Source: CAZRWD01 sp964603785
GTDB lineage: Bacteria > Fermentibacterota > Fermentibacteria > Fermentibacterales > Fermentibacteraceae
Direction of reading: 5' to 3'
NCBI GenBank assembly: GCA_964603785.1
Contig: CAZRWD010000009.1
Location: forward strand, 1-64,000
Length of the DNA stretch: 64,000 nucleotides
Shown: one piece after another, positions 51,647 to 60,482 of the stretch
How the letters are laid out: each line of letters begins with the position of its first letter
Position numbering within the stretch: position 1 is the stretch's first letter
Position numbers and translations under genes: made by a program
The notes under the pieces: generated by a model
What the model was told of the DNA's origin: nothing
Databases searched by the model: none
Seen by the model: only the letters and a program-made list of their open reading frames with translations

Positions 51647-53367
51647 TCCAGTCCCATCGTTACGGCCATCATCTCGTTGGGGGTCGTCACGCCGTCGTAG
51701 ACCTTCATCGCGGTGCCGGACCGCAGGGTCCTCATGCCGTCCTCGACCGCCAGCCTCCTGAGCTCGTCTATCGTCGCCGAGCGGGCCAGGGCGGAGCGGA
51801 ACCTCTCGGTCACCTCCAGCACCTCGAAGACCGCGGTGCGTCCCTTGTATCCGGTCCCCCGGCAGGCCCTGCAGCCCCTCCCCCGCCTGAAGCGGGCGTT
51901 CTCCCGGCCCGTGAGCCCGGAGGCCTGCAGCACGGAGGCGGGAGGCTCCCATTCCTCGGCGCACTCCTCGCAGACCTTCCTGACGAGCCTCTGCGCGACT
52001 ATCCCGACGAGCGTGCTGCACAGGAGGAAGGGCTCCACCCCCATGTCGAGCATCCGGATCGCGGTGGAGGCGGTGTCGTTGGTGTGCAGGGTGCTGAGGA
52101 CGAGGTGCCCGGTCAGCGCGCACCTGATGGCGCTCTTCGCGGTCTCCTGGTCCCTCACCTCGCCTACCATGATGATGTCGGGGTCCTGCCTCAGGATGTG
52201 CCTGAGGGCGTTCGAGAAGGTGACATCTATGGCCGGCTGCACGGCGATCTGGTTGAACTCGTCGGTGACGAACTCGATAGGGTCCTCTATCGTGGTGATG
52301 TTCTTCTCGGCCGTGGCGAGCGTGGTCAGGGTGGAGTAGAGCGTCGTGGTCTTGCCGGACCCGGTCGGCCCCGTCACGAGGATGAGCCCCATGGTGTGGC
52401 GCACCAGCCGCTGGTACCTCTCGCGCTCGTCCTCCTCGAACCCCAGGCTGGAGAGGTCCTGCATCAGTATGCCGGGGTCGAGGATCCTCAGGACGGACTT
52501 CTCCCCGAACGCCACCGGGATCGTGGACACCCTGATCTCCACGGGCTTGCCCTCGAAGTGGGTCCTTATCCTGCCGTCCTGGGGCCTGCGCTTTTCCGCT
52601 ATGTTCATGCCCGATATCATCTTGACTCGCGAGAGTATGGGGAGGTGCAGCTTCTTCGGGATGCTGTAGACGTTGTGCAGCACCCCGTCGATCCTCAGCC
52701 TGACGACCGTGCCCTCCCTGTGGGGCTCGAGGTGTATGTCGCTTGCCCTCTCCTCGAAGGCATACTGCAGCAGGTGGTTGACCGCGTTGACGACCGGCCT
52801 GTCGGTCGGTTCCAGATTGCCCGAGGTCTCGCTCGAGACGTACCTCTCGAGGTTCCCCAGGTCCACATCGTCCTCGCCGACGGCCCCCACCTCCTTCGCC
52901 GCGGCGACGATCGAGCTGTGCAGGCCGTAGAACTGCCGTATCACCTTCGCAATGTCGGACGGCCTGCTTATGAAGAGGTCGATCTCCCTGCCCAGGAGGT
53001 GGGGCAGGTCCTCCAGGGGGCGGGGGTCGACGAGGTTGCAGGTGGCCACCATCAGACGGTCTCCGGAGTTCCCGACCACCACGACGTGGTTCCTCTGCGC
53101 GAAGGCGCCGGGCAGGGAGGATGTGACCAGCTCGTAGTCGAGCTCCAGCGGATCGAGATTGCGGAACGGGACGCCTATCATGCCGGCGAGGAAGGTGTAC
53201 AGGTCCTCCTCGGTGATCAGCCCCCTGCCCACGAGCACGTTCAGGAGGCCGGGGTCGGAGCCCTTCCAGAGGCGCGAGAGCCTCTCGAGCCCCTGCCTGC
53301 TCAGCAGGCCGGCTTCCGCGAGCTTCGCGGGGAGCGAGGCCATGTCTATCCTGGGTATGGCTCTCAC
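51643..53367 (-). CDS. PilB/GspE-type secretion ATPase
   Basis: 574 residues from GTG at 53365-53367 (GTGA overlap). The N-terminal MshEN-like domain (LVGRGLITEEDLYTFLAGMI, LVTSSLPGAFAQRNHVVVVG) precedes the ATPase core: Walker A in LVTGPTGSGKTTTLYSTL, Asp box TTIEDPIEF, Walker B in DIIMVGEVRDQETA and His box HLVLSTLHTNDT. A Cys4 zinc site (CEECAEEW, CRACRGTGYKGR) is present. It powers type IV pilus or type II secretion assembly; no pilin, PilC or PilT is in the window. Internal ATG at 53343 is a less likely start. Confidence 0.93.
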   Translation of the reverse strand: MRAIPRIDMASLPAKLAEAGLLSRQGLERLSRLWKGSDPGLLNVLVGRGLITEEDLYTFLAGMIGVPFRNLDPLELDYELVTSSLPGAFAQRNHVVVVGNSGDRLMVATCNLVDPRPLEDLPHLLGREIDLFISRPSDIAKVIRQFYGLHSSIVAAAKEVGAVGEDDVDLGNLERYVSSETSGNLEPTDRPVVNAVNHLLQYAFEERASDIHLEPHREGTVVRLRIDGVLHNVYSIPKKLHLPILSRVKMISGMNIAEKRRPQDGRIRTHFEGKPVEIRVSTIPVAFGEKSVLRILDPGILMQDLSSLGFEEDERERYQRLVRHTMGLILVTGPTGSGKTTTLYSTLTTLATAEKNITTIEDPIEFVTDEFNQIAVQPAIDVTFSNALRHILRQDPDIIMVGEVRDQETAKSAIRCALTGHLVLSTLHTNDTASTAIRMLDMGVEPFLLCSTLVGIVAQRLVRKVCEECAEEWEPPASVLQASGLTGRENARFRRGRGCRACRGTGYKGRTAVFEVLEVTERFRSALARSATIDELRRLAVEDGMRTLRSGTAMKVYDGVTTPNEMMAVTMGLE

Positions 53368-54650
53368 ATGACCTCCAGGATCAGCGGCCGGTTGGGCGCG
53401 TCCCAGATGAAGCCGCCCTCCAGGGTCCCCGCGGCCTCCTCCGCCTCCGCGGCGCTCCGCGCGTGGACCCATCCCACTATCTGCCCGTCCTCGACCTGGA
53501 ACCCGGAGTCGGCGGCCTGCTCCCAGCCCACGTCGTGCATCACCTCGTCGTCCATCCTGTAGCGGCCGGCTCCGAGAGCCCTGACCGCCTCGCCCGCCAC
53601 ACGGGCGTCGACCCCGGTCCAGTACCCGCACCTGTCGCTGCGGACCTCGCGCACCACCGGAGCCGGCCGTCTGCTCCTGAAGGCCTCCAGGTCACCGCCC
53701 TGCGCCCCGACCATCGAGGCGAACCTCTCCATGGCCGCCCCGGACGAGAGAAGGGCGGCGCACTCCGCCCTCGCCGCGGCGATGCCGCCGGTCGAACCCC
53801 GCGCGATGGAGACCATCATCGCTGTCAGCTCGACCGAGAGGTCGCGGACCGCGCCTCCCGAACGGCCCTCGAGGATGTCCAGCGCCTCGGCGGTCTCGAG
53901 CGCGTTGCCCGCGGTCCGGCCGAGGACGGTGTCCATGTCGGTGACGGCAGCCCCCACCTCGAGGCCGCACCGCCTGCCCACCTCGGCCAGGGTCGCGGCC
54001 AGGCCGGAAGCCTCGGAGGTGGAGGTCATGAAGGCCCCGCGGCCGGCCTTCACGTCCAGCACCAGGGTGCCTATGCCCTCCGCGAGCTTCTTGCCCAGTA
54101 TGCTCGCGCAGATGAGCGGCACCGACTCGACCGTGGCTGTTGCGTCCCTCAGCGCATAGAGGATCCTGTCGGCCGGGGCGAGGGCGGCGGTCTGCCCTCC
54201 CATCGCCAGACCCGTCTCCGCTACCAGCCTCTCGAACTCGGCCGGCTCCAGGGAGGTCCTCATGCCCGGGATGGCCTCGAGCTTGTCGAGGGTGCCTCCC
54301 GTGTGACCCAGGCTCCTGCCGCTCAGCATGGGCACCCTCAGACCGGCCGCCGCGGCCAGCGGGGCCACGATGAGCGAGACCTTGTCGCCCACCCCGCCGG
54401 TGCTGTGCTTGTCCGCAACCGGCCCGCCGGGCCCGGGCCAGGCCATGACGGTGCCGCTGTCGCGGATGGCCAGCGTTAGCTCGACGGTCTCCTCCCGGTC
54501 GAGCCCCCTGATGAAGCAGGCCATGAGGAGGGCCGCCGCCTGGTACTCGGTCACGGAGCCCGACACGAGCCCGGCGACGAACTCCGCCAGAGCGCCCGGG
54601 GGCAGCCTGCGACCGTCCCTCTTCAGGGCTATCAGCCCGGACGGCTTCAA
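53364..54650 (-). CDS. deoA: Pyrimidine-nucleoside (thymidine) phosphorylase
   Basis: 428 residues from TTG at 54648-54650 (TTGA overlap). Family motifs: DGRRLPPGALAEFVAGLVSG, GPVADKHSTGGVGDKVSLIV with the KHSTGG phosphate site, MLSGRSLGHTGGTLDKLEAI and GLAMGGQTAALAPADRILYA, then GVGRGAFMTS-like KAGRGAFMTS. It splits thymidine or uridine to base and (deoxy)ribose 1-phosphate in salvage and catabolism. The gene symbol follows the family; substrate range cannot be told. It links a GYF-repeat protein and the PilB-like ATPase without obvious functional sense. Confidence 0.93.
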   Translation of the reverse strand: MKPSGLIALKRDGRRLPPGALAEFVAGLVSGSVTEYQAAALLMACFIRGLDREETVELTLAIRDSGTVMAWPGPGGPVADKHSTGGVGDKVSLIVAPLAAAAGLRVPMLSGRSLGHTGGTLDKLEAIPGMRTSLEPAEFERLVAETGLAMGGQTAALAPADRILYALRDATATVESVPLICASILGKKLAEGIGTLVLDVKAGRGAFMTSTSEASGLAATLAEVGRRCGLEVGAAVTDMDTVLGRTAGNALETAEALDILEGRSGGAVRDLSVELTAMMVSIARGSTGGIAAARAECAALLSSGAAMERFASMVGAQGGDLEAFRSRRPAPVVREVRSDRCGYWTGVDARVAGEAVRALGAGRYRMDDEVMHDVGWEQAADSGFQVEDGQIVGWVHARSAAEAEEAAGTLEGGFIWDAPNRPLILEVM

Positions 54651-55675
54651 CTGATACCCAGCCGCTCCAGAATCCTGAGGTCCAGGTCGAGGGGGTCGAT
54701 AAGCAGGAAGACCACGGCCAGGGCCAGGACCGTGAGGACCCAGAAGAGCCATCCGGGCAGGCCCCTGCGCCTTCCCCGGAGCAGCTCGAGGGCCCGTCCG
54801 ACGCTGCATCTGCCGTCGGGCAGGCCGGGATGAACCACGTCGTCGAAAGAGTTGATCCTCCTCCTGCGGAGCAGGCGGGCTATCTCGCGGGCATCGCCGG
54901 CCGTCACGACTCCCCTGGATGTGACGATCCTGTACTGCTCCGTCCCGTCCCCGCCGCCGGACGCCTGGAGAGCGGCCCCATCGGCAGGCACGGTAACGGC
55001 TGCCGGCCCGCCTGCCGCCTTGCCGTCGGCCGGGACGCCTTCCGCCGCCGCCTCGAGCATGGCCTCGGCCTCTTCCTCGTCGGGCTCGTCGGAGACCGTC
55101 TCCCCCCATGCCCCGCGCGGCCAGGCCTCGGGCTCGAATGCGCCGCATTCCGATATGGGCTCCCAGGGTCCTCCCGAGAGCGAGATCTCCGCGTCCACGG
55201 CGACCCGCGACTCGGCTATCCACCGCTTGATGGTCTCGATGTCGCCCGGATGGTATTCGACACCGTCGATCCGCAGCCGCGGAGGCGATCCGGGGCCCTG
55301 GACCAGAGGCGGCCTGAGGAAGGGCGCCAGCCTCGGCAGCCCCTGGGCGAGCACGCCCCCGGGAGGCGTTCTCGGCCCCTCTATGACCGCATCGCTCGTG
55401 ACGCGGCCCTCCCGCGTCCACAGCACTATGGCCTCGAAATCGGGGGCGATGTAGGAACGATCCCCCATCTTGACGGTCCACCAGTTCGAGGGGTCGAGAA
55501 GCCTGGCGATCTCGGGCATCTCTCCCGCCGGCTTCCAGTCGGCCCCGCCGACGGGTCTCACACCATCCTCCGCGGAGATGCGTCTCTCGCGCGCCCAGCG
55601 CTCCAGGACATCCATGGAGGCTGCCCTGTAGACCTTATCCCCACGCCTGAGCTCGAAGGCGCCGCTTTCCGCCAT
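54647..55675 (-). CDS. Tail-anchored protein with four GYF-2-like repeats
   Basis: 342 residues from ATG at 55673-55675, with GGGAGGGTGAG before it. Four segments resemble GYF_2/DUF4339 domains: RGDKVYRAASMDVLERWARE then RISAEDGVRPVGGADWKPAG; MGDRSYIAPDFEAIVLWTRE; DGVEYHPGDIETIKRWIAES then VDAEISLSGGPWEPIS; and EQYRIVTSRGVVTAGDAREI. The linker before the last repeat is acidic then Ala/Pro-rich. A membrane segment (WLFWVLTVLALAVVFLLI) near the end anchors it with the repeats in the cytoplasm. Such repeats bind Pro-rich or protein partners. Neighbours are the phosphorylase and a transglycosylase. Confidence 0.75.
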   Translation of the reverse strand: MAESGAFELRRGDKVYRAASMDVLERWARERRISAEDGVRPVGGADWKPAGEMPEIARLLDPSNWWTVKMGDRSYIAPDFEAIVLWTREGRVTSDAVIEGPRTPPGGVLAQGLPRLAPFLRPPLVQGPGSPPRLRIDGVEYHPGDIETIKRWIAESRVAVDAEISLSGGPWEPISECGAFEPEAWPRGAWGETVSDEPDEEEAEAMLEAAAEGVPADGKAAGGPAAVTVPADGAALQASGGGDGTEQYRIVTSRGVVTAGDAREIARLLRRRRINSFDDVVHPGLPDGRCSVGRALELLRGRRRGLPGWLFWVLTVLALAVVFLLIDPLDLDLRILERLGIS

Positions 55676-55756
55676 CTCACCCTCCCAGCGTTCCATGGCT
55701 TTCGCAACGGTCAACATAACAGGAGTGACCGCCCGGTGCGAGAGCAGGCTCCCGGG

Positions 55757-57733
55757 TCACCTGAACCGCACCCGGGCGCCCATCGCCCCTTCCGCCTCCG
55801 CCTGACCGATCCCCCCCCTGTTCCGGGCGTAGAGGATCAGCCTGTCCAGATAGTCCTCCCACCAGCCCGGCACCTCCCCGCGCTCGAAGAACCTGTGATA
55901 GATCCTCGGCCCCGGCAGTATCGAGACCAGGAAGGCCGTCTCGCGGATGCCCATCCCGGAGGCGCCCACGCCGAAGTAGTACCTGGCCCCCTGGTCGAAT
56001 CCGAAGACCCCCGGACCCAGCTCGACGATGTTCGCGTAGATCTCGAGGATCCTGTCCTTCGACAGGGCGCTCTCCAGCCTCCAGGTCAGGAAGACCTCCT
56101 GCAGCTTCCTTGCCAGGGTGCGCTCCCTGGACAGGAACAGGTTGCGCGCGAGCTGCATCGTTATCGTCGACCCCCCACGCACGAACCTCCCGGCCCTGAG
56201 GTCGTCCACCAGGGATCCCCTGATGTGGTCGAGGCTGAACCCGTGATGCCTCCTGAACGATCCGTCCTCGGCGCAGCAGAGGATGGGCTCGAACCAGGGC
56301 GGCATCTCCGACAGCCGGACGAAGGAGTCGTTGAGCGCCGGGTCCAGTTCGATCCACCGGCTTCCTCCCCAGCTGTCGCGCATCCGGACTCCGCCTCCGT
56401 ATGCGTACCGGCCGACGGCGACGGGGGAGTAGCCCACCCCGAGGCCCGAAACGTCGATGTCGACCGAGACGTCCGAGCTCTCCGGGACGTCGGCGTCGGC
56501 ATGGAGGAGGATCTCGAACGACATCTCCCCCGTGAGGGACAGCCCCTCGAGCGGGCCCAGGAGAGCCGAGGGAACGGACGCGGCGAGGTCCTCCCCCCTG
56601 ATCCGGGTGCTCCACACCCTCAGGTCGACCACGCGCGACGCACCCGGCAGGTCGACCGAGAAGAACAGGGGGAGCCTGCCCAGGAGCAGCAGGCCCTCCT
56701 CGACGGTCACGCCGCGGGGTCCGGCCGTCCCCCGCATCCCGAGGGAGCAGGACGGCACGAAGACGGTGTCGGAGGCGATCCGCGCCGAGGAGAGCACTGT
56801 GCTGTCCAGCCTCGCGGAGACCTCGAACAGGCAGCTGTCCCCGCCGTCGTAGGTCACCCTCACCGTGCCCGACGGCCTGGAGGATACGCATGCCCCGGGA
56901 TCGAGGAGCCTCACTGCGGCCTCCACGGTGCCCCCCGTCCCGGAGACGTCCGTCTCGAGGACGACACTCCCCGAGGACCGCCCGGCGCGCAGCGAGAAGG
57001 GCAGGACGGCCCCGCCGCCGTCGAGTCCCGCGACTCTGCCGGAGAGTGTCAGGGAGTCCCCGGCCAGCCTCCCCTCGACCGATCCGGAGAGCAGGAGCCC
57101 CCTGAACGAGCAGGAAGGTCCCGTGAGCCCGTCCGGGATGCTCGAGCAGCGTATGAACTCGGCGCTGAGGGAGTCGCCCCCGGGAAGGCCCTCGATGCGG
57201 ATGACGGCAGATCCCCAGCGGCCCGAAGCCGTTCCGGAGAGCATCCTGTCGCTTCCCGAGGAGCAGGCCGTGCCGCTGAAGAACGTGGTGTCCGAGCCGT
57301 GCACGACGAGCGCCCGTCCGATCCTGGTGGGGGGCAGGTCATGCCCGCCGCTGCCGCCTCCGCGGCCGCCCTCCCGGCCCGGGAACGCCTCGAGCGTGCA
57401 GGCGGGGACGAGCAGGCTGTCGATCACGGGGCGGAGGCCCTCGATGTGCCACCATGCGTAGACCTCCCCCGCATGGAAGCCCCTCGACGGGAGCATGACG
57501 TCCGAGATCAGCAGGATTCCCGGCGCCACGACCGCAGCCCCGGCGGAGGCGGCGGGGTCTATTCGGCGGAGAGCCCGCCTGGTGAGGGATGCCGGCGCCT
57601 CCCGCAGCAGGAGGAAGATGAGCACGGGCAGGAGGACCGCCAGGGCGGGACGGACCGCCCGAGCCCACGGAAGGCCGTCCCGGGGCCGCCCGGCCCTACT
57701 GCCGGGCCCGGGCGATCTCGTCGAGTATCGCAA
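55757..57733 (-). CDS. Large GT51 transglycosylase with N-terminal periplasmic domain
   Basis: 658 residues. A membrane segment (ALAVLLPVLIFLLL, about 31-44) leads into about 390 residues of beta-rich periplasmic sequence (GTASGRWGSAVIRIEGLPGG, GSVEGRLAGDSLTLSGRVAG, AsmA-like in feel). The GT51 domain lies at the C-terminus: CCAEDGSFRRHHGFSLDHIR (catalytic Glu), FVRGGSTITMQLARNLFLS, TLARKLQEVFLTWRLESALS and ANIVELGPGVFGFDQGARYY. There is no transpeptidase domain, so it should polymerise glycan chains only. The usual order (small MtgA) is exceeded threefold. Start TTG at 57731-57733 overlaps pyrF by 38 bases with a weak ribosome site; the 5' end is uncertain. Confidence 0.85.
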   Translation of the reverse strand: MRYSTRSPGPGSRAGRPRDGLPWARAVRPALAVLLPVLIFLLLREAPASLTRRALRRIDPAASAGAAVVAPGILLISDVMLPSRGFHAGEVYAWWHIEGLRPVIDSLLVPACTLEAFPGREGGRGGGSGGHDLPPTRIGRALVVHGSDTTFFSGTACSSGSDRMLSGTASGRWGSAVIRIEGLPGGDSLSAEFIRCSSIPDGLTGPSCSFRGLLLSGSVEGRLAGDSLTLSGRVAGLDGGGAVLPFSLRAGRSSGSVVLETDVSGTGGTVEAAVRLLDPGACVSSRPSGTVRVTYDGGDSCLFEVSARLDSTVLSSARIASDTVFVPSCSLGMRGTAGPRGVTVEEGLLLLGRLPLFFSVDLPGASRVVDLRVWSTRIRGEDLAASVPSALLGPLEGLSLTGEMSFEILLHADADVPESSDVSVDIDVSGLGVGYSPVAVGRYAYGGGVRMRDSWGGSRWIELDPALNDSFVRLSEMPPWFEPILCCAEDGSFRRHHGFSLDHIRGSLVDDLRAGRFVRGGSTITMQLARNLFLSRERTLARKLQEVFLTWRLESALSKDRILEIYANIVELGPGVFGFDQGARYYFGVGASGMGIRETAFLVSILPGPRIYHRFFERGEVPGWWEDYLDRLILYARNRGGIGQAEAEGAMGARVRFR

Positions 57734-58427
57734 TTGCGGCGGAGCGGGGGTCGGGCGAGGCCGTGACCGGCCTTCCTACGACGAGCGCATCTGCGCCTGC
57801 CCTCACGGCGTCGGCGGGGGTGGAGAACCTCTGCTGGTCGCCGGGAGCCGAGCCGGCCGGCCTGATGCCTGGCGTGACCACCATGAAGCCGGGGCCGCGG
57901 GACTTCCTGACCCCGGCGGCCTCGAGGGGCGAGCAGACCACGCCGTCGAGGCCGGATTCCCCGGCGAGGGCTGCCATCCGGAGGGCCAGCCCGGACGGAT
58001 CTCCCCCGTAGCCTATCTCGCCCAGGTCGTCGGAGGAGAGGCTCGTCAGGACGGTTACGGCTATCACGCGGACCCCGGTGCCGGAAGCCGCCTCGGCGGC
58101 CGCCCTCATCATGGCCCTGCCGCCGGAGGCATGCACGTTCAGGATGGAGGGGCCCAGGGTGCACGCGGCACGGACCGCGCCGGCGACCGTGTGGGGGATG
58201 TCGTGGAACTTGAGATCGAGGAAGACCGGGAAGCCCATTCCGGAGAGCCTCCGGACCAGGTCGGGGCCCTCCGCCGCGAAGAGCTCCAGCCCGATCTTGA
58301 TGCCCACGCCCAGGCCCGAGAGCGGGCGTGCCAGATCCTCCGGCGTCCTGCCCATGTCGCTGGTCATCGCGATGTAGAGAGGGGCATCGCCCGTCCCCGG
58401 CGTACCGCTGCCACGGCTGTCGATCAC
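57696..58427 (-). CDS. pyrF: Orotidine 5'-phosphate decarboxylase
   Basis: 243 residues from GTG at 58425-58427 (GTGA overlap with rlpA). It converts OMP to UMP. Key motif VFLDLKFHDIPHTVAGAVRA carries the catalytic Asp-Lys-Asp set; VHASGGRAMMRAAAE, VVCSPLEAAGVRK and FMVVTPGIRPAGSAPGDQQR (phosphate-binding) follow, with ADALVVGRPVTASPDP near the end. This is the type I form of about 240 residues. It belongs to the pyrimidine run pyrF-pyrD-pyrK-pyrC; pyrB and pyrE are not in the window. Confidence 0.95.
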   Translation of the reverse strand: MIDSRGSGTPGTGDAPLYIAMTSDMGRTPEDLARPLSGLGVGIKIGLELFAAEGPDLVRRLSGMGFPVFLDLKFHDIPHTVAGAVRAACTLGPSILNVHASGGRAMMRAAAEAASGTGVRVIAVTVLTSLSSDDLGEIGYGGDPSGLALRMAALAGESGLDGVVCSPLEAAGVRKSRGPGFMVVTPGIRPAGSAPGDQQRFSTPADAVRAGADALVVGRPVTASPDPRSAAIAILDEIARARQ

Positions 58428-58846
58428 TCCCGGCCCTCCGATTCCCGCACGCCTACCACCCTGAGACGGACTTCCGCGGTGCCCTGGGACAGCATGCCGA
58501 TGCGGTCCGCGGCCCCCTTCGACAGGTCGACTATCCTGCCCGAGACGAACGGACCCCTGTCGTTCACGCAGACGACCACGGTGCGCCCGTTGGAGATGTT
58601 CTCGACCTCCAGCATCGTGCCGAACGGCAGCGTGCGGTGCGCGCAGGTCATGGCGTACATGTCGAACCGCTCGCCGCTCGCGGTCAGCCTCCCGTGGAAG
58701 GCGTCGGCGTAGAAGCTGGCCGTGCCGCGCTGCTCGAATCCGTCCACGAGGCTGGCGACGCACCTTGCGCTCCCGCGGTAAACGGGGCGGGGCACGAGGC
58801 AGCCCGAGGCGAGGAGGATCAGCGCGACGAACGCGAGGCGCCTCAT
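58424..58846 (-). CDS. rlpA: RlpA-like septal-ring/double-psi beta-barrel lipoprotein
   Basis: 140 residues from ATG at 58844-58846 (ATGA overlap with pyrD). A lipoprotein signal (MRRLAFVALILLASGCLVP) is followed by the DPBB domain: RGTASFYADAFHGRLTASGE, RFDMYAMTCAHRTLPFGTML and VENISNGRTVVVCVNDRGPF, ending GRIVDLSKGAADRIGM. RlpA proteins cut naked glycan strands at the septum in some bacteria; no SPOR domain is present. Its place between pyrF and pyrD is unusual. Confidence 0.92.
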   Translation of the reverse strand: MRRLAFVALILLASGCLVPRPVYRGSARCVASLVDGFEQRGTASFYADAFHGRLTASGERFDMYAMTCAHRTLPFGTMLEVENISNGRTVVVCVNDRGPFVSGRIVDLSKGAADRIGMLSQGTAEVRLRVVGVRESEGRE

Positions 58847-59730
58847 CGCCGCCCACCCGAGAGGCGTGCGATCTCCGCGGCGATCTCGGAGGGCAGCCCC
58901 GGTCTCCTGAGGACTCCGGTGCCGATCTGGACCATCGACGCGCCGGCCGCGAGCAGCTCGAGCACGTCCACGGCCTCCCATGCCCCGCCCGAGGCTATCA
59001 CGGGGATGCCGACGCTGCGCGAGACCTGCCAGACCCTGGCGACCACGAGCGGGAGGAGGGCCGGGGAACTGTACCCCCCGACTCCCCTGGAGAGGGCGGA
59101 TTCGCCCGTCCTCCAGTCCAGCTTCATGCCGAGAAAGGTGTTGCAGACCGTTACGGCATCCGCTCCGGCAGCCTCGGCGGCCCTGGCCGCCTCGATCATG
59201 TCGCCGGCGTTCGGGGTCAGCTTCACCGAGAAGGGCCTCTCCGTGGCCTGCCTGACCGCAGCCGTCACCCGGGCGACCATTTCCGGATCGGCTCCGAAGG
59301 CCATCCCGCCGGACTCCACGTTCGGACACGAGACATTCACCTCGTAGCCGGCTTGCACGGCGCTCTCCTCGAGCACCCGCACCACCCCGGCGTACTCCCC
59401 CACCGACTCGCCGGCGATGTTGACGACGATCGGGGGGCCGAGCCCGGCGGCCTCCGGGAGTATCTCCGAGACGACCCTGCGCGAGCCGGGATTGGCCAGG
59501 CCGATGGAGTTCAGGAGGCCCCAGCCCGTGTCCGAGAGCCTGGGTGGCGGGTTGCCCGCGCGCGGCTCGAGGGTGACCGCCTTGGTGAAGATCATCGCGA
59601 CGTCGCGGAGCGCCCCGAGGTCGCGGAGCTCCAGACCGAACCCGCAGGTTCCCGAAGCCAGCGCCACGGGACCGGGGACTGGGATCCCCCAGAAGCTCTC
59701 CGGGATTACCGCCGGGCGGCCGTTCGTCAC
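58843..59730 (-). CDS. pyrD: Dihydroorotate dehydrogenase B, catalytic subunit
   Basis: 295 residues from GTG at 59728-59730 (GTGA overlap with pyrK). A class 1B enzyme: FMN-dependent oxidation of dihydroorotate to orotate with electrons passed through PyrK to NAD. Motifs include PVALASGTCGFGLELRDLG, MIFTKAVTLEPRAGNPPPR, GYEVNVSCPNVESGG with the catalytic Cys, FSVKLTPNAGDM, and GIPVIASGGAWEAVDVLE near the FMN phosphate. Subunit pairing with PyrK directly upstream confirms 1B. Confidence 0.96.
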   Translation of the reverse strand: MTNGRPAVIPESFWGIPVPGPVALASGTCGFGLELRDLGALRDVAMIFTKAVTLEPRAGNPPPRLSDTGWGLLNSIGLANPGSRRVVSEILPEAAGLGPPIVVNIAGESVGEYAGVVRVLEESAVQAGYEVNVSCPNVESGGMAFGADPEMVARVTAAVRQATERPFSVKLTPNAGDMIEAARAAEAAGADAVTVCNTFLGMKLDWRTGESALSRGVGGYSSPALLPLVVARVWQVSRSVGIPVIASGGAWEAVDVLELLAAGASMVQIGTGVLRRPGLPSEIAAEIARLSGGRR

Positions 59731-60482
59731 ATCGCACCCCAGTCCAGCTCGGTAGCCCTGAAAACCGGTCCGTCGATGCAGCACGAGAGGTAGCCGCCCC
59801 CCGACGCCGGCACGGCGCATCCTCCGCATACGCCCCAGCCGCAGCCCATCCTGCTCTCCATCGACACCTGGATCCTCTCCAGGACGCCGGAGGGAGCGGC
59901 CAGGACCACCGCCTTCATCATCGCGAGCGGGCCGCAGACGGCCACGGCATCCCACGCATGCCAGTCGGTCCGCGCGAGAAGGTCGGTCACGAGGCCGGCC
60001 GTGCCTCTCGAGCCGTCCTCCGTCGCCACCTCCGCCCAGTCCGGGCAGCAGGCAACCCTGTCGGCTCGGGACGCCCCGACGAGCATCCCCCCGCAGGTGA
60101 ACTCCGAGAGGAGGAAGGGGAACCCGGCGGTGCCCATCCCGCCTCCGACGAGGAGCCACCTCCCGTCCACCGGCTCGTATCCCCTGCCGAGGGGTGCGAG
60201 CATGCGTACGGTCGATCCGGCGCTCCTTCCCGCGAGCAGCGCCGTCCCCCTCCCGACAACCTCGAACACGAAGGAGGCCGTGCCCCGCCCGCGGTCGACC
60301 CCGCTGAGCGTGAGCGGTCTGCGCGTCACGGGGAACCTGTCCCCGGACGGCTCGAGCATCGCGAACTGGCCCGGGACGGCCATCCTCACGGCCTCGGGAG
60401 CCTCGAGGACCATCCTCCGGACCCCGGGGAGGATCTCCTCGTTCTCGATGACTTCGGCCTCGGTGTCAACCGCGCTACTCAC
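59727..60482 (-). CDS. pyrK: Dihydroorotate dehydrogenase B, electron transfer subunit
   Basis: 251 residues. A ferredoxin-reductase-like protein with FAD site FPVTRRPLTLSGVDRG, an NAD region WLLVGGGMGTAGFPFLLSEF and a C-terminal 2Fe-2S cluster (MGCGWGVCGGCAVP, then YLSCCIDGPVFRATELDW; CxxxxCxxC plus a later Cys). It carries electrons from PyrD to NAD. Start GTG at 60480-60482 overlaps the stop of the TPR lipoprotein by eight bases. Confidence 0.95.
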   Translation of the reverse strand: MSSAVDTEAEVIENEEILPGVRRMVLEAPEAVRMAVPGQFAMLEPSGDRFPVTRRPLTLSGVDRGRGTASFVFEVVGRGTALLAGRSAGSTVRMLAPLGRGYEPVDGRWLLVGGGMGTAGFPFLLSEFTCGGMLVGASRADRVACCPDWAEVATEDGSRGTAGLVTDLLARTDWHAWDAVAVCGPLAMMKAVVLAAPSGVLERIQVSMESRMGCGWGVCGGCAVPASGGGYLSCCIDGPVFRATELDWGAM

